Below, piece by piece: positions 45,643 to 54,867 of a stretch of 55,718 bases of DNA. The position numbers were made by a program, and so were the translations under genes. Origin of the DNA: Burkholderiales bacterium (lineage in GTDB: Bacteria > Pseudomonadota > Gammaproteobacteria > Burkholderiales > Burkholderiaceae_C). The stretch lies in assembly GCA_019510465.1 (NCBI GenBank), contig JAEKKH010000175.1, positions 1 through 55,718 on the forward strand, written 5' to 3'. The number at the start of each line of letters is the position of its first letter. Position 1 is the first letter of the stretch. The notes beneath the pieces are model-generated. The model saw nothing but the letters and a program-made list of their open reading frames with translations. It did no database searches and was not told the DNA's origin.

Positions 45643-45703
45643 TAGCGGACCACGGCCTGCCAGGGCAAGCGTTCAGCGCAGGCCGGCGCGGCACAATCCA
45701 CGC

Positions 45704-46099
45704 ATGTCCCTGCCGCCCTCCTCGCCCTGCCCCTGCGGCCGTCCGTTGCCCTACGACCGCTGCTGCGGCCGCTGGCATGCCGGCCCCCAGGCACTGCAGG
45801 CACCGGGTGCCGAGGACCTCATGCGCTCGCGCTACAGTGCCTTCGTCCTCGGCCTGCACGACTACCTGCGCGACACCTGGCACCCGTCCACCCGCCCGGC
45901 CGCCATCGAGCCCCTGCCCGCCGGCCTGCGCTGGCTCGGCCTGGACGTGCGCCGCCACGCGCAACAGGACGCCGACCACGCGATCGTCGAGTTCGTCGCG
46001 CGCAGCAAGCTGGGCGGCAAGGCCGAGCGGCTGCACGAGACGAGCCGGTTCGTGCGCGAGAACGACCGCTGGTTCTACCTCCACGGCGATACCGACTGA
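45704..46099 (+). CDS. YchJ-like SEC-C motif protein (UPF0225)
   Basis: A 131-aa protein of the YchJ family. The N-terminal zinc-type motif is CPCGRPLPYDRCC, followed by the conserved RSRYSAFVLGLHDYLRDTWH and a C-terminal FVRENDRWFYLHGD. SEC-C-type motifs bind zinc and often mediate protein contact. Family function is poorly known. It is 11 bp upstream of a cupin gene on the same strand and probably co-transcribed. It is divergent from imuA. Confidence 0.9.
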   Translation: MSLPPSSPCPCGRPLPYDRCCGRWHAGPQALQAPGAEDLMRSRYSAFVLGLHDYLRDTWHPSTRPAAIEPLPAGLRWLGLDVRRHAQQDADHAIVEFVARSKLGGKAERLHETSRFVRENDRWFYLHGDTD

Positions 46100-46110
46100 A
46101 AGACGACCCC

Positions 46111-46626
46111 ATGACCACCCGCCCCTCCTTCATCATCTCCGCCGCCGACGTCCCGGAACGCAGCCACGTCTATCCGCAAAGCGACGAGCCCATGGGCCCG
46201 ATGCGCCGGATCGGCGATGCCGCCGGGCTGCAACGCGTGGGCATCAACCTGCAGCGCCTGCCGCCGGGCAGCCGGTCCTCATGGCCGCACGCCGAATCCG
46301 ACGAGGAGGAGTTCGTCTACGTCATCGAGGGCACGGTCGACGCCTGGATCGACGGCCGCATCCACCCGATGGCCGCCGGCGACCTCGCGGGCTTCCCGGC
46401 CGGCACGGGCATCTGCCACTGCTTCATCAACAACGGCGACCGTGACGCCCTGCTGCTGGTGGGCGGCGAGGCCTGGAAGGCGGCCAACCGCATCGTCTAC
46501 CCGCTGAACCCGTCGCGCCGCGCCGACCTGAAGGCGTCCGACTGGTGGCACGACGCGCCGGCGCGAGAACTCGGCGAGCACGACGGGCTGCCGGATCGGC
46601 TGCGCGCGCGGCAGGCCGGCCGCTGA
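46111..46626 (+). CDS. Cupin-domain protein
   Basis: A 171-aa soluble protein with a single cupin barrel (about 45-130). Metal-binding candidates lie in SSWPHAESDEEEFVYVIEG and PAGTGICHCFIN, so the first cupin motif may bind through His and Glu. Similar proteins act as isomerases, dioxygenases or sugar binders; no substrate can be inferred here. It follows the YchJ-like gene by 11 bp and is followed by a strong hairpin. Confidence 0.82.
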   Translation: MTTRPSFIISAADVPERSHVYPQSDEPMGPMRRIGDAAGLQRVGINLQRLPPGSRSSWPHAESDEEEFVYVIEGTVDAWIDGRIHPMAAGDLAGFPAGTGICHCFINNGDRDALLLVGGEAWKAANRIVYPLNPSRRADLKASDWWHDAPARELGEHDGLPDRLRARQAGR

Positions 46627-46641
46627 GGGCGCCGGAAACAG

Positions 46642-46665
46642 CGACGGCCGCAAGCGCGGCCGTCG
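46642..46665. terminator. Bidirectional terminator-like hairpin
   Basis: CGACGGCCGC-AAGC-GCGGCCGTCG forms a perfect 10-bp stem with a 4-nt loop between the convergent cupin and membrane-protein genes, 15 bp after the cupin stop. No T-run is present, but the position supports termination from both sides. Confidence 0.55.
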
Positions 46666-46687
46666 ATCCGGACAAGCGCGGCGCGCC

Positions 46688-47218
46688 TCAGGCGAATTCC
46701 TGCCGCACCGACGGCGACATCAGCCGGCGGATGATGGCGGCCAGCGCCAGGCTGGCCACCAGCGTCAGCAAGCCGGCGAGCACCCGCGCGACGGTGACCA
46801 CACCGCCGAACAGTTCGGCCGCCGGCTGCGTGAGCGCGGTGTGCTGCAGCGCCGGATCGACCAGCAGGTGCAGGAATTCCTGCTGCAGCCACAGTCCGGC
46901 GAGGTCGGCCGCGATGGCCACCATCAGCAGGCCGATGAAGACGCGGCGCGCCCACTCGATGCGGCGCAGCAGGCCCGCGGCGCAGACCATCGTGGCCAGC
47001 GACAGCGCGACGGCGGCGGAGAACACCCACGGCGCGTGGCGCGTCAGGAAGCCGGTGAGGCCGGGCAGCGTGGCCGGATCGGCGGCCAGCGCGGTCCACG
47101 ACTGCGTCGCGTTCTGGATCAGCGCCCACTCGCACGCGAACGCGCCCAGCAGGATGAACATCCAGGCGATGAAGTTCACGAAGCGCGAACGCGATCCGAC
47201 GTTGTACGTTTGCGGCAT
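46688..47218 (-). CDS. Four-helix membrane protein
   Basis: A 176-aa integral membrane protein with about four transmembrane helices (about 15-35, 65-85, 90-110 and 145-165). It begins MPQTYNVGSRSRFVNFIAW. No family is recognised. ATG 47218 has GGAGACAGCC upstream, so I use it rather than the longer frame from 47269. It stands alone between the cupin gene and a long non-coding gap. Confidence 0.72.
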   Translation of the reverse strand: MPQTYNVGSRSRFVNFIAWMFILLGAFACEWALIQNATQSWTALAADPATLPGLTGFLTRHAPWVFSAAVALSLATMVCAAGLLRRIEWARRVFIGLLMVAIAADLAGLWLQQEFLHLLVDPALQHTALTQPAAELFGGVVTVARVLAGLLTLVASLALAAIIRRLMSPSVRQEFA

Positions 47219-47984
47219 GGCTGTCTCCAGAACGCACCGGCCATCATGAAGTGCGTTGATGACAACCATTTTTCAGTGCGCGGGCGCTCGCCAACAATCC
47301 CGCAGAAGGGGGAAATCGTGCGAAAGCAACGGCCGGAATGCGAACTCCTGCGCATTCCGCGGGGAACGTTTTCGCGCGGATCGTGACAGCGGCGTGACGC
47401 CGGCAGGCCCTTGAGGCGCAACCGATACGCAAGAAATGGGTTCATCGCCGATTTCCGGGGGGCAACGGGGGGCACGGATCAATCGGCCGCTGGCGATGCT
47501 GGCGTTGCTGGCGTTGTTGGCGTTGTTGGCGTTGTTGGCGATGCGGGCCTGGAGCGTGGACCAGGCTGCGTTTGCCTGCGGCGCCTTGCCCGGCGCTGCG
47601 CGCCGGGCGTTCCTTTCGCGCAGGGTCTCTGCGTCAGGCCGGGCAGGGGCTCGGCAGCCTCGGCGCCGCCCGAACGCTTCGAAGGAGGTGCTGGGGCGCG
47701 ACGAGGTGCTGGCGCGCTGGCTGTCCTTGTTCCACCGCACGTGATCGCCGGGCCGGTTGCTTGAACCTCCAGCGCGTGCCTGATGAGCGGCTGGACGAGC
47801 GCGTGATGCCAGCTCGCGGGAACCCGGACATCGGCGATGGACCAAGAAGTGGGGCGGGTCGGCGATTCGCGGCGCGCATTCAACGCCCGGCCGTGACGCT
47901 TCGCTCGTGGCCGAAACCCGGGCGCCGGGTCGCCTCCGATAATGGCGCGAACCCGGAGACCGCCTCCGGCCAGCTCGCGCCCTC
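47219..47984. other. 766-bp intergenic region without a convincing gene
   Basis: Several open frames cross this region on both strands, but none has a ribosome site and a recognisable product. The notable element is a 9-bp tandem repeat at 47490-47543. The sequence is otherwise unremarkable. It probably contains the promoter of the membrane protein gene (minus) and of rarD (plus). Confidence 0.55.
47490..47543. repeat. 9-bp tandem repeat YTGGCGWTG, six units
   Basis: Six consecutive 9-mers, CTGGCGATG, CTGGCGTTG, CTGGCGTTG, TTGGCGTTG, TTGGCGTTG and TTGGCGATG, fill 54 bp without gaps. The unit is a multiple of three, so any reading frame stays open; on the plus strand it would read as Leu-Ala repeats, on the minus as Asn-Asn-Ala. 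It may be a variable minisatellite. Confidence 0.8.
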
Positions 47985-48872
47985 ATGCCCGGTCTCGTCC
48001 AAGCCGCCCTCGCCTACATCCTCTGGGGCCTGTTCCCGATCTACTTCCATGCGCTGAGCCGCGTCGACGCGCTCCAGATCGTCCTGCACCGCTCGGTCTG
48101 GTGCTTCGTGTTCGTGTGGGGACTGCTGGTGGGGATGCGGCGGCTGCAGTGGGTGGCGGGCGTCGCCCGCCAGCCGCGGCTCGTCGGCCTGTTCACGCTC
48201 AGCGCGCTGCTGCTGACCAGCAACTGGCTGCTGTACGTCTGGGCCGTCAACCACGGCCACGTGGTCGAGGCCAGCCTGGGCTATTTCGTCACTCCGCTGG
48301 TCAACGTGCTGCTGGGCACCTGCGTGCTGGGCGAGCGGCCGCGCCGCCTGCAGTGGATCGCGGTGGCCACGGCCGCCTGCGGCGTGCTGTGGCTGACGCT
48401 GACGCTCGGCCGCCCGCCCTGGATCGCACTGGGGCTGGCTGCCTCGTTCGGCTGCTACGGCCTGCTGCGCAAGACGGCGCCGCTGGGCGCGCTGGAAGGC
48501 CTGGCGCTGGAGACGGCCGTGCTGGCGCCGGTCGCGTTGGTCGCGCTGGCGCTGCTGTCGCCCGGCGGCCTGCCCGGGCTGTTCGCCGGCATGGACGGCA
48601 TGACCGTCGTGTGGCTGTTGTGCGCCGGCCCGATCACGGCGATTCCGCTGCTGCTGTTCGCCGGCGGCGCCCGCCGCATCACGCTGGCCACGCTCGGCAC
48701 GCTGCAATACGTGTCGCCGACCATCCAGTTCCTGCTGGGCGTCGCCTGGTTCGGCGAACCGCTGGATCCGACGCGGCTGGCCGGCTTCGCGCTGATCTGG
48801 GCCGCGCTGGCGATCTACAGCGCGGACGGGTTCCTGTGGATGCGGCGCGTGCGGGCGCAGGCCGCGGCCTGA
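47985..48872 (+). CDS. rarD: RarD/EamA-family transporter
   Basis: A 295-aa inner-membrane protein of the DMT superfamily with about ten transmembrane helices. The N-terminal segment GLVQAALAYILWGLFPIYFH and the SNWLLYVWAVNHGHVVEASLGYF block match the RarD subgroup, named for chloramphenicol sensitivity in E. coli homologues; the true substrate is unknown. ATG 47985 has only a weak ribosome site. It is convergent with xylR with 22 bp between stops. Confidence 0.88.
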   Translation: MPGLVQAALAYILWGLFPIYFHALSRVDALQIVLHRSVWCFVFVWGLLVGMRRLQWVAGVARQPRLVGLFTLSALLLTSNWLLYVWAVNHGHVVEASLGYFVTPLVNVLLGTCVLGERPRRLQWIAVATAACGVLWLTLTLGRPPWIALGLAASFGCYGLLRKTAPLGALEGLALETAVLAPVALVALALLSPGGLPGLFAGMDGMTVVWLLCAGPITAIPLLLFAGGARRITLATLGTLQYVSPTIQFLLGVAWFGEPLDPTRLAGFALIWAALAIYSADGFLWMRRVRAQAAA

Positions 48873-48894
48873 CCGCCTTCGACCTCGTCCCGCT

Positions 48895-50124
48895 TCAGTC
48901 CGGATTGACCCGCAGCGCCCCGCGGTCGTGCCCCACCGGCCGCAGCAGCGCGTTCAACGCGAAGGCCGCGCCGCCGACGGCCACGGCCAGGTCGCCGTAC
49001 TTCGCCACGCGCACCGCCGGCGGGGCCACGCCCGCGTCGCGGCCGAAGCGCGCCAGGCGGTCGACGGCGGCGTCGAGGAAGTGAGGGCCGCCCAGCGTCA
49101 GCGCCTCGCCGCCCAGCACGATGGCCCTGGGGTTGAAGGTCGTCCAGGCGTTCTGCAGCAGCACGCCGAGGGCGTCGCCGGCGGCGGCGAAGGCCTTGCG
49201 CGCACGCGACGCGCGGGGGTTCGCGAGGTCGGCGGCCAGGCCCGCGCGGTCGACCTCGCCGCGCTCGAGCCGGCCGGCGGCATGCGCCACCGCCTTCAGG
49301 CCGACGTAGGCCTCGACGCAGCCGCGGCGGCCGCAGGTGCACGGCAGGCCGTCGACGTGCAGGATGGTGTGGCCGATCTCGCCGGCCGCGCCGGTCGCGC
49401 CGGTGAACAGCTCGCCGTTCAGGACGATGCCGGCGCCCACGCCCACCGCGCAGCTGACGTAGACCAGCGGGTCGTCGATCGGGCGGCTGCCGAAGGCCGT
49501 CTCGCCGATGGCGGCCAGGTCGGCCTCGTTGTGGCAGTAGACGGGCACCTGCGCGAGGCCGCCGGCCACCAGCTCGCGCGCCAGCCGGTGCCCCACCTCC
49601 ACGTCGTGCCAGCCGAGGTTGGGCGCGAACTGGATGACGCCGTGGGCCGTGTCGACGGCGCCGGGCAGGCCGACGCCGATGCCCAGCAGGCGCGCGCCGG
49701 TGCGCGTGACGCGCGCGGACTCGGCCGTCACCAGTTCGGCCAGCTGGTGGCAGGCCACGTCGGGGGCGCGGTCATGCAGCGGCACCGCCCTCGATCGCAG
49801 CACCTCGCCGTGCAGCGACGTCGCCACCACGCGGATCGAGTCGGTGCCCAGCTCGGCGCCGATCAGCGCCAGGCCGCGGCCGGCGACGCGCAGCGGCGTC
49901 GGCCGGCGTCCCAGCGAGCCGGTGACGGCGACATCGTCCTCGGCCAGCCAGCCCTCGTCCAGGAGTTCCCTGGCCAGCAGGCTCACGGTGGACTTCGTCA
50001 GCCCGCTGCGCTCGGCCAGCGTCGCCCGCGACAGGCCCGGCACGTCCAGCAGCAGGCGCAGCAGGACGTTGCGGTTGATCGACTTGACGTAGGTCTGGTC
50101 GCCCGTGATCGGGGGACGGGTCAT
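48895..50124 (-). CDS. xylR: ROK-family transcriptional regulator of the xylose operon (XylR)
   Basis: A 409-aa regulator. The N-terminal MarR-like winged helix (about 10-80) has the helix-turn-helix GLSRATLAERSGLTKSTVSLL. The ROK domain (about 85-400) carries the zinc-type CTCGRRGCVEAY and GATGAAGEIGHTILHVDG motifs. It is divergent from xylF and lies beside a 14-bp inverted repeat in the shared promoter region, so it is most likely the xylose repressor. GGAGAG precedes ATG 50124. Its ligand is presumed to be D-xylose from context, not shown. Confidence 0.88.
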   Translation of the reverse strand: MTRPPITGDQTYVKSINRNVLLRLLLDVPGLSRATLAERSGLTKSTVSLLARELLDEGWLAEDDVAVTGSLGRRPTPLRVAGRGLALIGAELGTDSIRVVATSLHGEVLRSRAVPLHDRAPDVACHQLAELVTAESARVTRTGARLLGIGVGLPGAVDTAHGVIQFAPNLGWHDVEVGHRLARELVAGGLAQVPVYCHNEADLAAIGETAFGSRPIDDPLVYVSCAVGVGAGIVLNGELFTGATGAAGEIGHTILHVDGLPCTCGRRGCVEAYVGLKAVAHAAGRLERGEVDRAGLAADLANPRASRARKAFAAAGDALGVLLQNAWTTFNPRAIVLGGEALTLGGPHFLDAAVDRLARFGRDAGVAPPAVRVAKYGDLAVAVGGAAFALNALLRPVGHDRGALRVNPD

Positions 50125-50246
50125 CGGCGGCTCTCCATGGCGGTCCCGGCGCATTGTCCGGCCCCGCAAGGCGGCGCCGGACGGCGCGGGACGGGGAAGT
50201 TTCCAGCAGACTAGGCGCACCGGCCGGAGGTGGCATTGGGGAAACC

Positions 50247-50279
50247 GATTAATTGGTTCGACCGACGAACGAATTAATC
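50247..50279. promoter_or_regulatory. Candidate XylR operator overlapping the xylF promoter
   Basis: GATTAATTGGTTCG (50247-50260) and CGAACGAATTAATC (50266-50279) are inverted repeats differing at a single position, with a 5-bp spacer. It is AT-rich and overlaps possible promoter elements of xylF (TTGGTT near 50253 and a TAATCT-like box). It sits about 60 bp before xylF and 120 bp before xylR, so one dimer site could control both. Confidence 0.7.
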
Positions 50280-50339
50280 TTCGCCCGGCGCTCTGCGACA
50301 CAGGGCGAGCGATGCACGACAACAACCCGGAGACAAGCC

Positions 50340-51362
50340 ATGAACCTCAAGCACGCACTGTTGACCGCCGGCCTCCTCGCGAGCGCGGCCGCCGCCCATG
50401 CCCAACTGGTGGTCGGCGTGAGCTGGTCCAACTTCCAGGAAGAGCGCTGGAAGACCGACGAGGCCGCCATCAAGGCCGAGCTGGCCAAGCGCGGCGCCAC
50501 CTACGTCAGCGCCGATGCCGGCGGCTCGCCCGAGAAGCAGCTGGCCGACGTCGATGGCCTGATCGCCAAGGGCGCGAAGGCGCTGGTGATCCTGGCGATG
50601 GACAAGGACGCCATCGTCCCCGCCCTCGCCAAGGCCAAGCAGCGCAACATCCCCGTGGTGGCCTACGACCGCCTGATCGACCAGCCCGGCGTCTTCTACA
50701 TCACCTTCGACAACCAGGAAGTGGGCCGCATGCAGGCGCGCGCCGTGTTCTCGGTCAAGCCCACGGGCAACTACGTGATGATCAAGGGCTCGCCGACCGA
50801 CCCCAATGCGGACTTCCTGCGCGCAGGCCAGCAGGAGGTGCTGGCCCCCGCGATCAAGTCCGGCGCGATCAAGATCGTCGGCGAGGAATACACCGAGGGC
50901 TGGAAGCCGGAGGTGGCGCAGAAGAACATGGAGCAGATCCTCACCCGCAACGGCAACAAGGTCGACGCGGTGGTGGCCTCCAACGACGGCACCGCCGGCG
51001 GCGTGGTGGCGGCGCTGTCGGCGCGCGGCATCTCGGGCGTGCCGGTGTCCGGCCAGGACGGCGACCAGGCGGCGCTCAACCGCGTGGCGCTCGGCACGCA
51101 GACGGTGTCGGTGTGGAAGGACGCGCGCGACCTCGGGCGCGAAGCCGCCGACGCGGCGGTCGATCTCGCCAGCGGCAAGCCGGTGCCCGGCTCGAAGAAG
51201 TGGACCGGCGGCGAGCACAAGGTGACGCTGGACTCGAAGTTCCTCAAGCCGGTGGCCATCACCCGCGCCAACCTCGACACCGTCGTCAAGGCCGGCTGGA
51301 TCACCAAGGACAACCTGTGCCGCGGCGTCGACGCGGCCAAGGCACCCTCGGCCTGCAAGTAA
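50340..51362 (+). CDS. xylF: D-xylose ABC transporter substrate-binding protein
   Basis: A 340-aa periplasmic binding protein of the sugar-binding family (type I). Residues 1-22 form a signal peptide ([15 protein letters not shown]). The mature protein has the [20 protein letters not shown] start, [24 protein letters not shown] and [14 protein letters not shown] motifs of xylose/ribose-type binders. GGAG lies 7 bp before ATG 50340. It heads the xyl operon. A strong hairpin follows, which probably raises its level above that of the permease. Confidence 0.95.
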   Translation: MNLKHALLTAGLLASAAAAHAQLVVGVSWSNFQEERWKTDEAAIKAELAKRGATYVSADAGGSPEKQLADVDGLIAKGAKALVILAMDKDAIVPALAKAKQRNIPVVAYDRLIDQPGVFYITFDNQEVGRMQARAVFSVKPTGNYVMIKGSPTDPNADFLRAGQQEVLAPAIKSGAIKIVGEEYTEGWKPEVAQKNMEQILTRNGNKVDAVVASNDGTAGGVVAALSARGISGVPVSGQDGDQAALNRVALGTQTVSVWKDARDLGREAADAAVDLASGKPVPGSKKWTGGEHKVTLDSKFLKPVAITRANLDTVVKAGWITKDNLCRGVDAAKAPSACK

Positions 51363-51369
51363 GCGCCCC

Positions 51370-51400
51370 GCGGCCGCGCGCGTGACGCGTGCGCGGCCGC
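51370..51400 (+). promoter_or_regulatory. Intra-operon hairpin between xylF and xylH
   Basis: GCGGCCGCGC (51370-51379) and GCGCGGCCGC (51391-51400) are perfect complements around an 11-nt loop that can itself close by a further GCG/CGC pair. Hairpins at this position after a binding-protein gene are known to stabilise its mRNA or limit read-through, giving more binding protein than permease. Confidence 0.55.
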
Positions 51401-51415
51401 CGCCATCCCCCTTCC

Positions 51416-52594
51416 ATGGAATCGCTCCAACTCAGCGCGCTGGACCTGCGGCTCGGCCTGATGGCCGTCGTGCTCGCGGTCATGGCCGCCACCTTCCACG
51501 TGCTCACCGGCAACTTCCTGACGCCGGAGAACCTGTACAACATCGCGCAGCAGACGGCGGTGGTGGGCATCGTCGCCACCGCGATCTCGCTCGTGATCGT
51601 CGCGCGCCACATCGACCTGTCGGTCGGCTCGGTGGTGGGCTTCGTCGGCGTGCTCGTCGCCTATCTTCAATACACCGCGGGCTGGAGCTGGACCTGGGCC
51701 TGCCTGGCCGGACTCGCCGCGGCGCTGCTGGTCGGCGCGTACCAGGGCGGGCTCACCGCCTACCTCGGCGTGCCGTCGTTCGTCGTCACGCTGGGCGGTC
51801 TGATGTCGTTCCGCGGCGCGGCCTTCATCGTGGCCAACGGCAAGACGCAGCCGGTGACCGATCCCGTCTTCCTGTGGTTCGGCGGCGGCCTGGACGGCGC
51901 GCTCGGCATCGCCGGCAGCTGGACGCTCGCCGCCGTGCTCGCGTTGCTGCTGTGCTGGCGCATCGCGGCCTCGCGGCGCGCGAAGACGCGCCATGGCTTC
52001 CCGCTGCGGCCGCTGGCGGCGGACGTCGCGTTCACCGCCGGCCTGCTGGTGCTGCTCGCCGCCTTCACCGCGGCGATGTGCGCCTACCAGCTGCCCGGCA
52101 AGCCGCACGGCCAGGGCGTGCCGGCGCCGGTCGTCATCTGGGGCGCAGTCGTCATCGTGGTGGCGTTCATCGTGCGGCGCACGCGCTTCGGGCGCTACGT
52201 CTACGCGATCGGCGGCAACCCCGAGGCGGCGCGCCTGGTGGGCATTCCGGTGCGGCGCGTGACGCTGCAGCTGTTCCTGCTGCTGTCGGTGACGATCACG
52301 ATCGCGGCGATCGTCGCCGTCTCGCGCCTGAACGCGGGCACCAACTCGATGGGCACCGGCATGGAGCTGTACGTGATCGCCGCGGCCGTGATCGGCGGCG
52401 TGAGCCTGTCGGGCGGCAGCGGCACCGTGCTGGGCTCGGTGCTGGGCGCGCTGATCATCCAGTTCCTCGACAGCGGCCTGCTGCTGATGGACGTGGGCAT
52501 CGGCCAGCGCATGATCATCATCGGCCAGGTGCTGATCGTGGCGGTGGCCTTCGACGTGCTGTACCGCCGCTGGACGGGGGAGAGGCTGGCATGA
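51416..52594 (+). CDS. xylH: D-xylose ABC transporter permease
   Basis: A 392-aa inner-membrane permease of the sugar-transport (BPD_transp_2) family with about ten transmembrane helices. [24 protein letters not shown] and the C-terminal [20 protein letters not shown] are family signatures, and the central [14 protein letters not shown] motif interacts with the ATPase. ATG 51416 is chosen; its ribosome site is weak. Here the gene precedes the ATPase, unlike the E. coli xylFGH order. It ends in an ATGA overlap with a short open frame. Confidence 0.92.
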   Translation: MESLQLSALDLRLGLMAVVLAVMAATFHVLTGNFLTPENLYNIAQQTAVVGIVATAISLVIVARHIDLSVGSVVGFVGVLVAYLQYTAGWSWTWACLAGLAAALLVGAYQGGLTAYLGVPSFVVTLGGLMSFRGAAFIVANGKTQPVTDPVFLWFGGGLDGALGIAGSWTLAAVLALLLCWRIAASRRAKTRHGFPLRPLAADVAFTAGLLVLLAAFTAAMCAYQLPGKPHGQGVPAPVVIWGAVVIVVAFIVRRTRFGRYVYAIGGNPEAARLVGIPVRRVTLQLFLLLSVTITIAAIVAVSRLNAGTNSMGTGMELYVIAAAVIGGVSLSGGSGTVLGSVLGALIIQFLDSGLLLMDVGIGQRMIIIGQVLIVAVAFDVLYRRWTGERLA

Positions 52595-52656
52595 GCGCCG
52601 CCCGGCCGCCCGAAGGCGCTCGCACCGCAGCACGCAGTGCGGAGGTTACCTTATGA
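52591..52656 (+). other. Possible 21-codon coupling frame between xylH and xylG
   Basis: ATG 52591 overlaps the xylH stop (ATGA) and the frame runs 21 codons to a TGA that overlaps the xylG start. It encodes [20 protein letters not shown] plus Leu. The double overlap suggests continuous ribosome movement from xylH to xylG rather than a functional peptide. It has no recognisable similarity and could be chance. Confidence 0.35.
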
Positions 52657-53360
52657 GCAACGCCCCACTGGTCGAGATCGTCGGCATGCACAAGGCCTTC
52701 GGCGGCGTGCACGCGGTCAGCGACGTCAACCTGGCACTCGACGCCGGCGAGGTCGTGGCCGTGCTGGGCCACAACGGCGCGGGCAAGTCCACGTTGATGA
52801 AGATGCTGGCAGGCGCCTATCCGATCGACCGCGGCGAGATCCGCATCGCCGGCGAGCTCGCGCACATCGCCAACCCGGCCGACTCGCAGGCGTTGGGGAT
52901 CGAGACCATCCACCAGACGCTGGCACTGGCCGACAACCTCGACGCCGTCGCCAACCTGTTCCTCGGCCGCGAGCTGATGACGCGCTGGAACACGATGGAC
53001 GACTACGCGATGGAGGCCGCGGCGCGCGACGTCTTCGCGCAGCTGAACCCGAACTTCCGCAACATCCTGATCATGGACGAACCCTGCGCCGCCCTCGGCC
53101 CCGAGGAGACGCGCATGGTGCACGACCTCGTGCGCCGGCTGAAGGCGCGCGGCGTCGGCGTGTTCCTGATCTCGCACGACATGCCCGACGTGTTCGCGCT
53201 GTCCGACCGCCTGGCCGTGATGAAGAACGGCCGCGTGATCGGCACCTACCGCACGGCCGACCTCACCGAGGACGAGGTGCTGGGCATGATCATCGGCGGC
53301 AAGCCGGTGACGCGCGTCGCGCAGCAGCACCGGATGCTCACCGCGGAGGCTGGGTCATGA
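52653..53360 (+). CDS. xylG: D-xylose ABC transporter ATP-binding protein, lacking the signature motif
   Basis: A 235-aa single-domain ABC ATPase. Walker A is GHNGAGKST, the Q-loop ETIHQTLA, Walker B ILIMDEP, the D-loop region AALGP and the H-loop ISHDM. Between NPNFRN and ILIMDEP (junction near 53061-53066) the family normally has about 25-30 residues including LSGGQ and the following helix. Here they are absent, in frame. The usual E. coli XylG has two such domains (about 510 aa), while this group uses one. Without the signature the ATPase should be inactive. GGAGG precedes ATG 52653. It ends in an ATGA overlap with xylB. Confidence 0.85.
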   Translation: MSNAPLVEIVGMHKAFGGVHAVSDVNLALDAGEVVAVLGHNGAGKSTLMKMLAGAYPIDRGEIRIAGELAHIANPADSQALGIETIHQTLALADNLDAVANLFLGRELMTRWNTMDDYAMEAAARDVFAQLNPNFRNILIMDEPCAALGPEETRMVHDLVRRLKARGVGVFLISHDMPDVFALSDRLAVMKNGRVIGTYRTADLTEDEVLGMIIGGKPVTRVAQQHRMLTAEAGS

Positions 53361-54841
53361 ACGGTACCGGGACGACGCTGGGCATCGACCTCGGCACATC
53401 GGAATTGAAGCTCGCGCTGGTCGACGCGCAGGGCGCGCTCATGGCCAGTGCCGGCGCGCCGCTGACGGTCTCGCGCCCGCATCCGCACTGGTCCGAGCAG
53501 GCGCCGCGCGACTGGTGGCAGGCGCTGCTCACCGCCGCGCAGGCGCTGCGTGCGAGCCATCCGCAGGCCTGGGCCGAGGTGCGCGCCATCGGGCTGTCGG
53601 GCCAGATGCACGGCGCCGTGCTGCTGGACGGCAACGGCGAGGTGCTGCGTCCGGCGATCCTGTGGAACGACACGCGCAGCGCGGCGCAGTGCGAGGAACT
53701 CGTGCGCCGCCTGCCTTCGCTGCCGCTGATCGCCGGCAACCTGGCGATGCCGGGATTCACGGCGCCCAAGCTGCTGTGGGTGGCGCAGCACGAGCCCGAG
53801 CTCTTCCGCCGCGTCGACCGCGTGCTGCTGCCCAAGGACTGGCTGCGCTGGAAGCTCACCGCCACGGCGTACAGCGACATGTCCGATGCCGCGGGCACGC
53901 TGTGGCTGGACGTGGGCGCCCGCGCGTGGTCGCCGCAGCTGCTGGCTGCGTGCGGCATGACGGCCGCGCAGATGCCGGCGCTGGTCGAAGGCTCCGACGT
54001 CGCCGGCCACCTGAAGCCCGATGCCGCGCTCGCACTCGGCCTGCCCGAAGGCCTGCCGGTGGCCGGTGGCGGCGGCGACAACGCGGCCAGCGCGGTGGGC
54101 ATCGGCGCCGTCCAGGCGGGCGACGGCTTTCTCTCGCTGGGCACGAGCGGCGTGCTGTTCGTGGTCACCGACCGCTACCGCCCCAACCCGGCCTCGGCCG
54201 TGCACGCGTTCTGCCACGCGCTGCCCGGACGCTGGCACCAGATGAGCGTGATGCTGTCGGCCGCGAACTGCCTGCAGTGGGTGACGCGACTCACCGGCAG
54301 CGCGAGCGAGGCGGCCCTGCTCGAACGCGTCGAGGCGCTGACCGACGCCGATCGCGACGCCGCCCCGCTGTTCCTGCCCTACCTGTCCGGCGAGCGCACG
54401 CCGCACGACGACCCGCACGCATGCGGCGTGTTCTTCGGCATGGACAACGCGACCGACGCCGCGCGCCTGGGCCATGCCGTCATCGAGGGCGTCGCCTTCG
54501 GCCTGGCCGACGGCCTGCAGGCCTTGCGCGACGCGGGCACCGAGGTCGGCCGCCTCGCGCTGGTGGGCGGCGGCGCCCGCAGCGCGCACTGGGCGCAGCT
54601 GCTCGCCGACGTGCTCGGCATCGAGCTGCAGACGGTGGCCGGCGCCGAGGCCGGCGGCGCGATGGGCGCGGGCCGCCTCGCCTGGCTCGCGCTGGGCCTC
54701 GACGAACGCGAGGTCTGCCGCCCGCCCGCGCCACGCACGCTCTTCCAACCGCGCGCCGCGCGCCACCCCGCGCTGCAGGCCCGCCTCGAACGCTTCCGCG
54801 CGCTCTACCGCCGCACCCGCGACCTGATGCCGCGCGACTGA
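53357..54841 (+). CDS. xylB: Xylulokinase
   Basis: A 494-aa FGGY-family kinase phosphorylating D-xylulose to D-xylulose 5-phosphate. The N-terminal phosphate motif is [25 protein letters not shown] and [10 protein letters not shown] mark the substrate region. [15 protein letters not shown] holds the catalytic Asp, and GEAVIEG-like and [20 protein letters not shown] mark the second domain. Its ATG overlaps the xylG stop (ATGA), so it is coupled. It lies 26 bp upstream of xylA. Confidence 0.95.
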   Translation: MNGTGTTLGIDLGTSELKLALVDAQGALMASAGAPLTVSRPHPHWSEQAPRDWWQALLTAAQALRASHPQAWAEVRAIGLSGQMHGAVLLDGNGEVLRPAILWNDTRSAAQCEELVRRLPSLPLIAGNLAMPGFTAPKLLWVAQHEPELFRRVDRVLLPKDWLRWKLTATAYSDMSDAAGTLWLDVGARAWSPQLLAACGMTAAQMPALVEGSDVAGHLKPDAALALGLPEGLPVAGGGGDNAASAVGIGAVQAGDGFLSLGTSGVLFVVTDRYRPNPASAVHAFCHALPGRWHQMSVMLSAANCLQWVTRLTGSASEAALLERVEALTDADRDAAPLFLPYLSGERTPHDDPHACGVFFGMDNATDAARLGHAVIEGVAFGLADGLQALRDAGTEVGRLALVGGGARSAHWAQLLADVLGIELQTVAGAEAGGAMGAGRLAWLALGLDEREVCRPPAPRTLFQPRAARHPALQARLERFRALYRRTRDLMPRD

Positions 54842-54867
54842 CTTCCTTCCCTCCAGGAGACCCCACC

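Noticed and set aside
47273..47986. Open frames of 237 codons (minus) and 102 codons (plus, 47436-47744) in the long gap
   Set aside because: No ribosome site, no similarity, low-complexity content from the 9-bp repeat.
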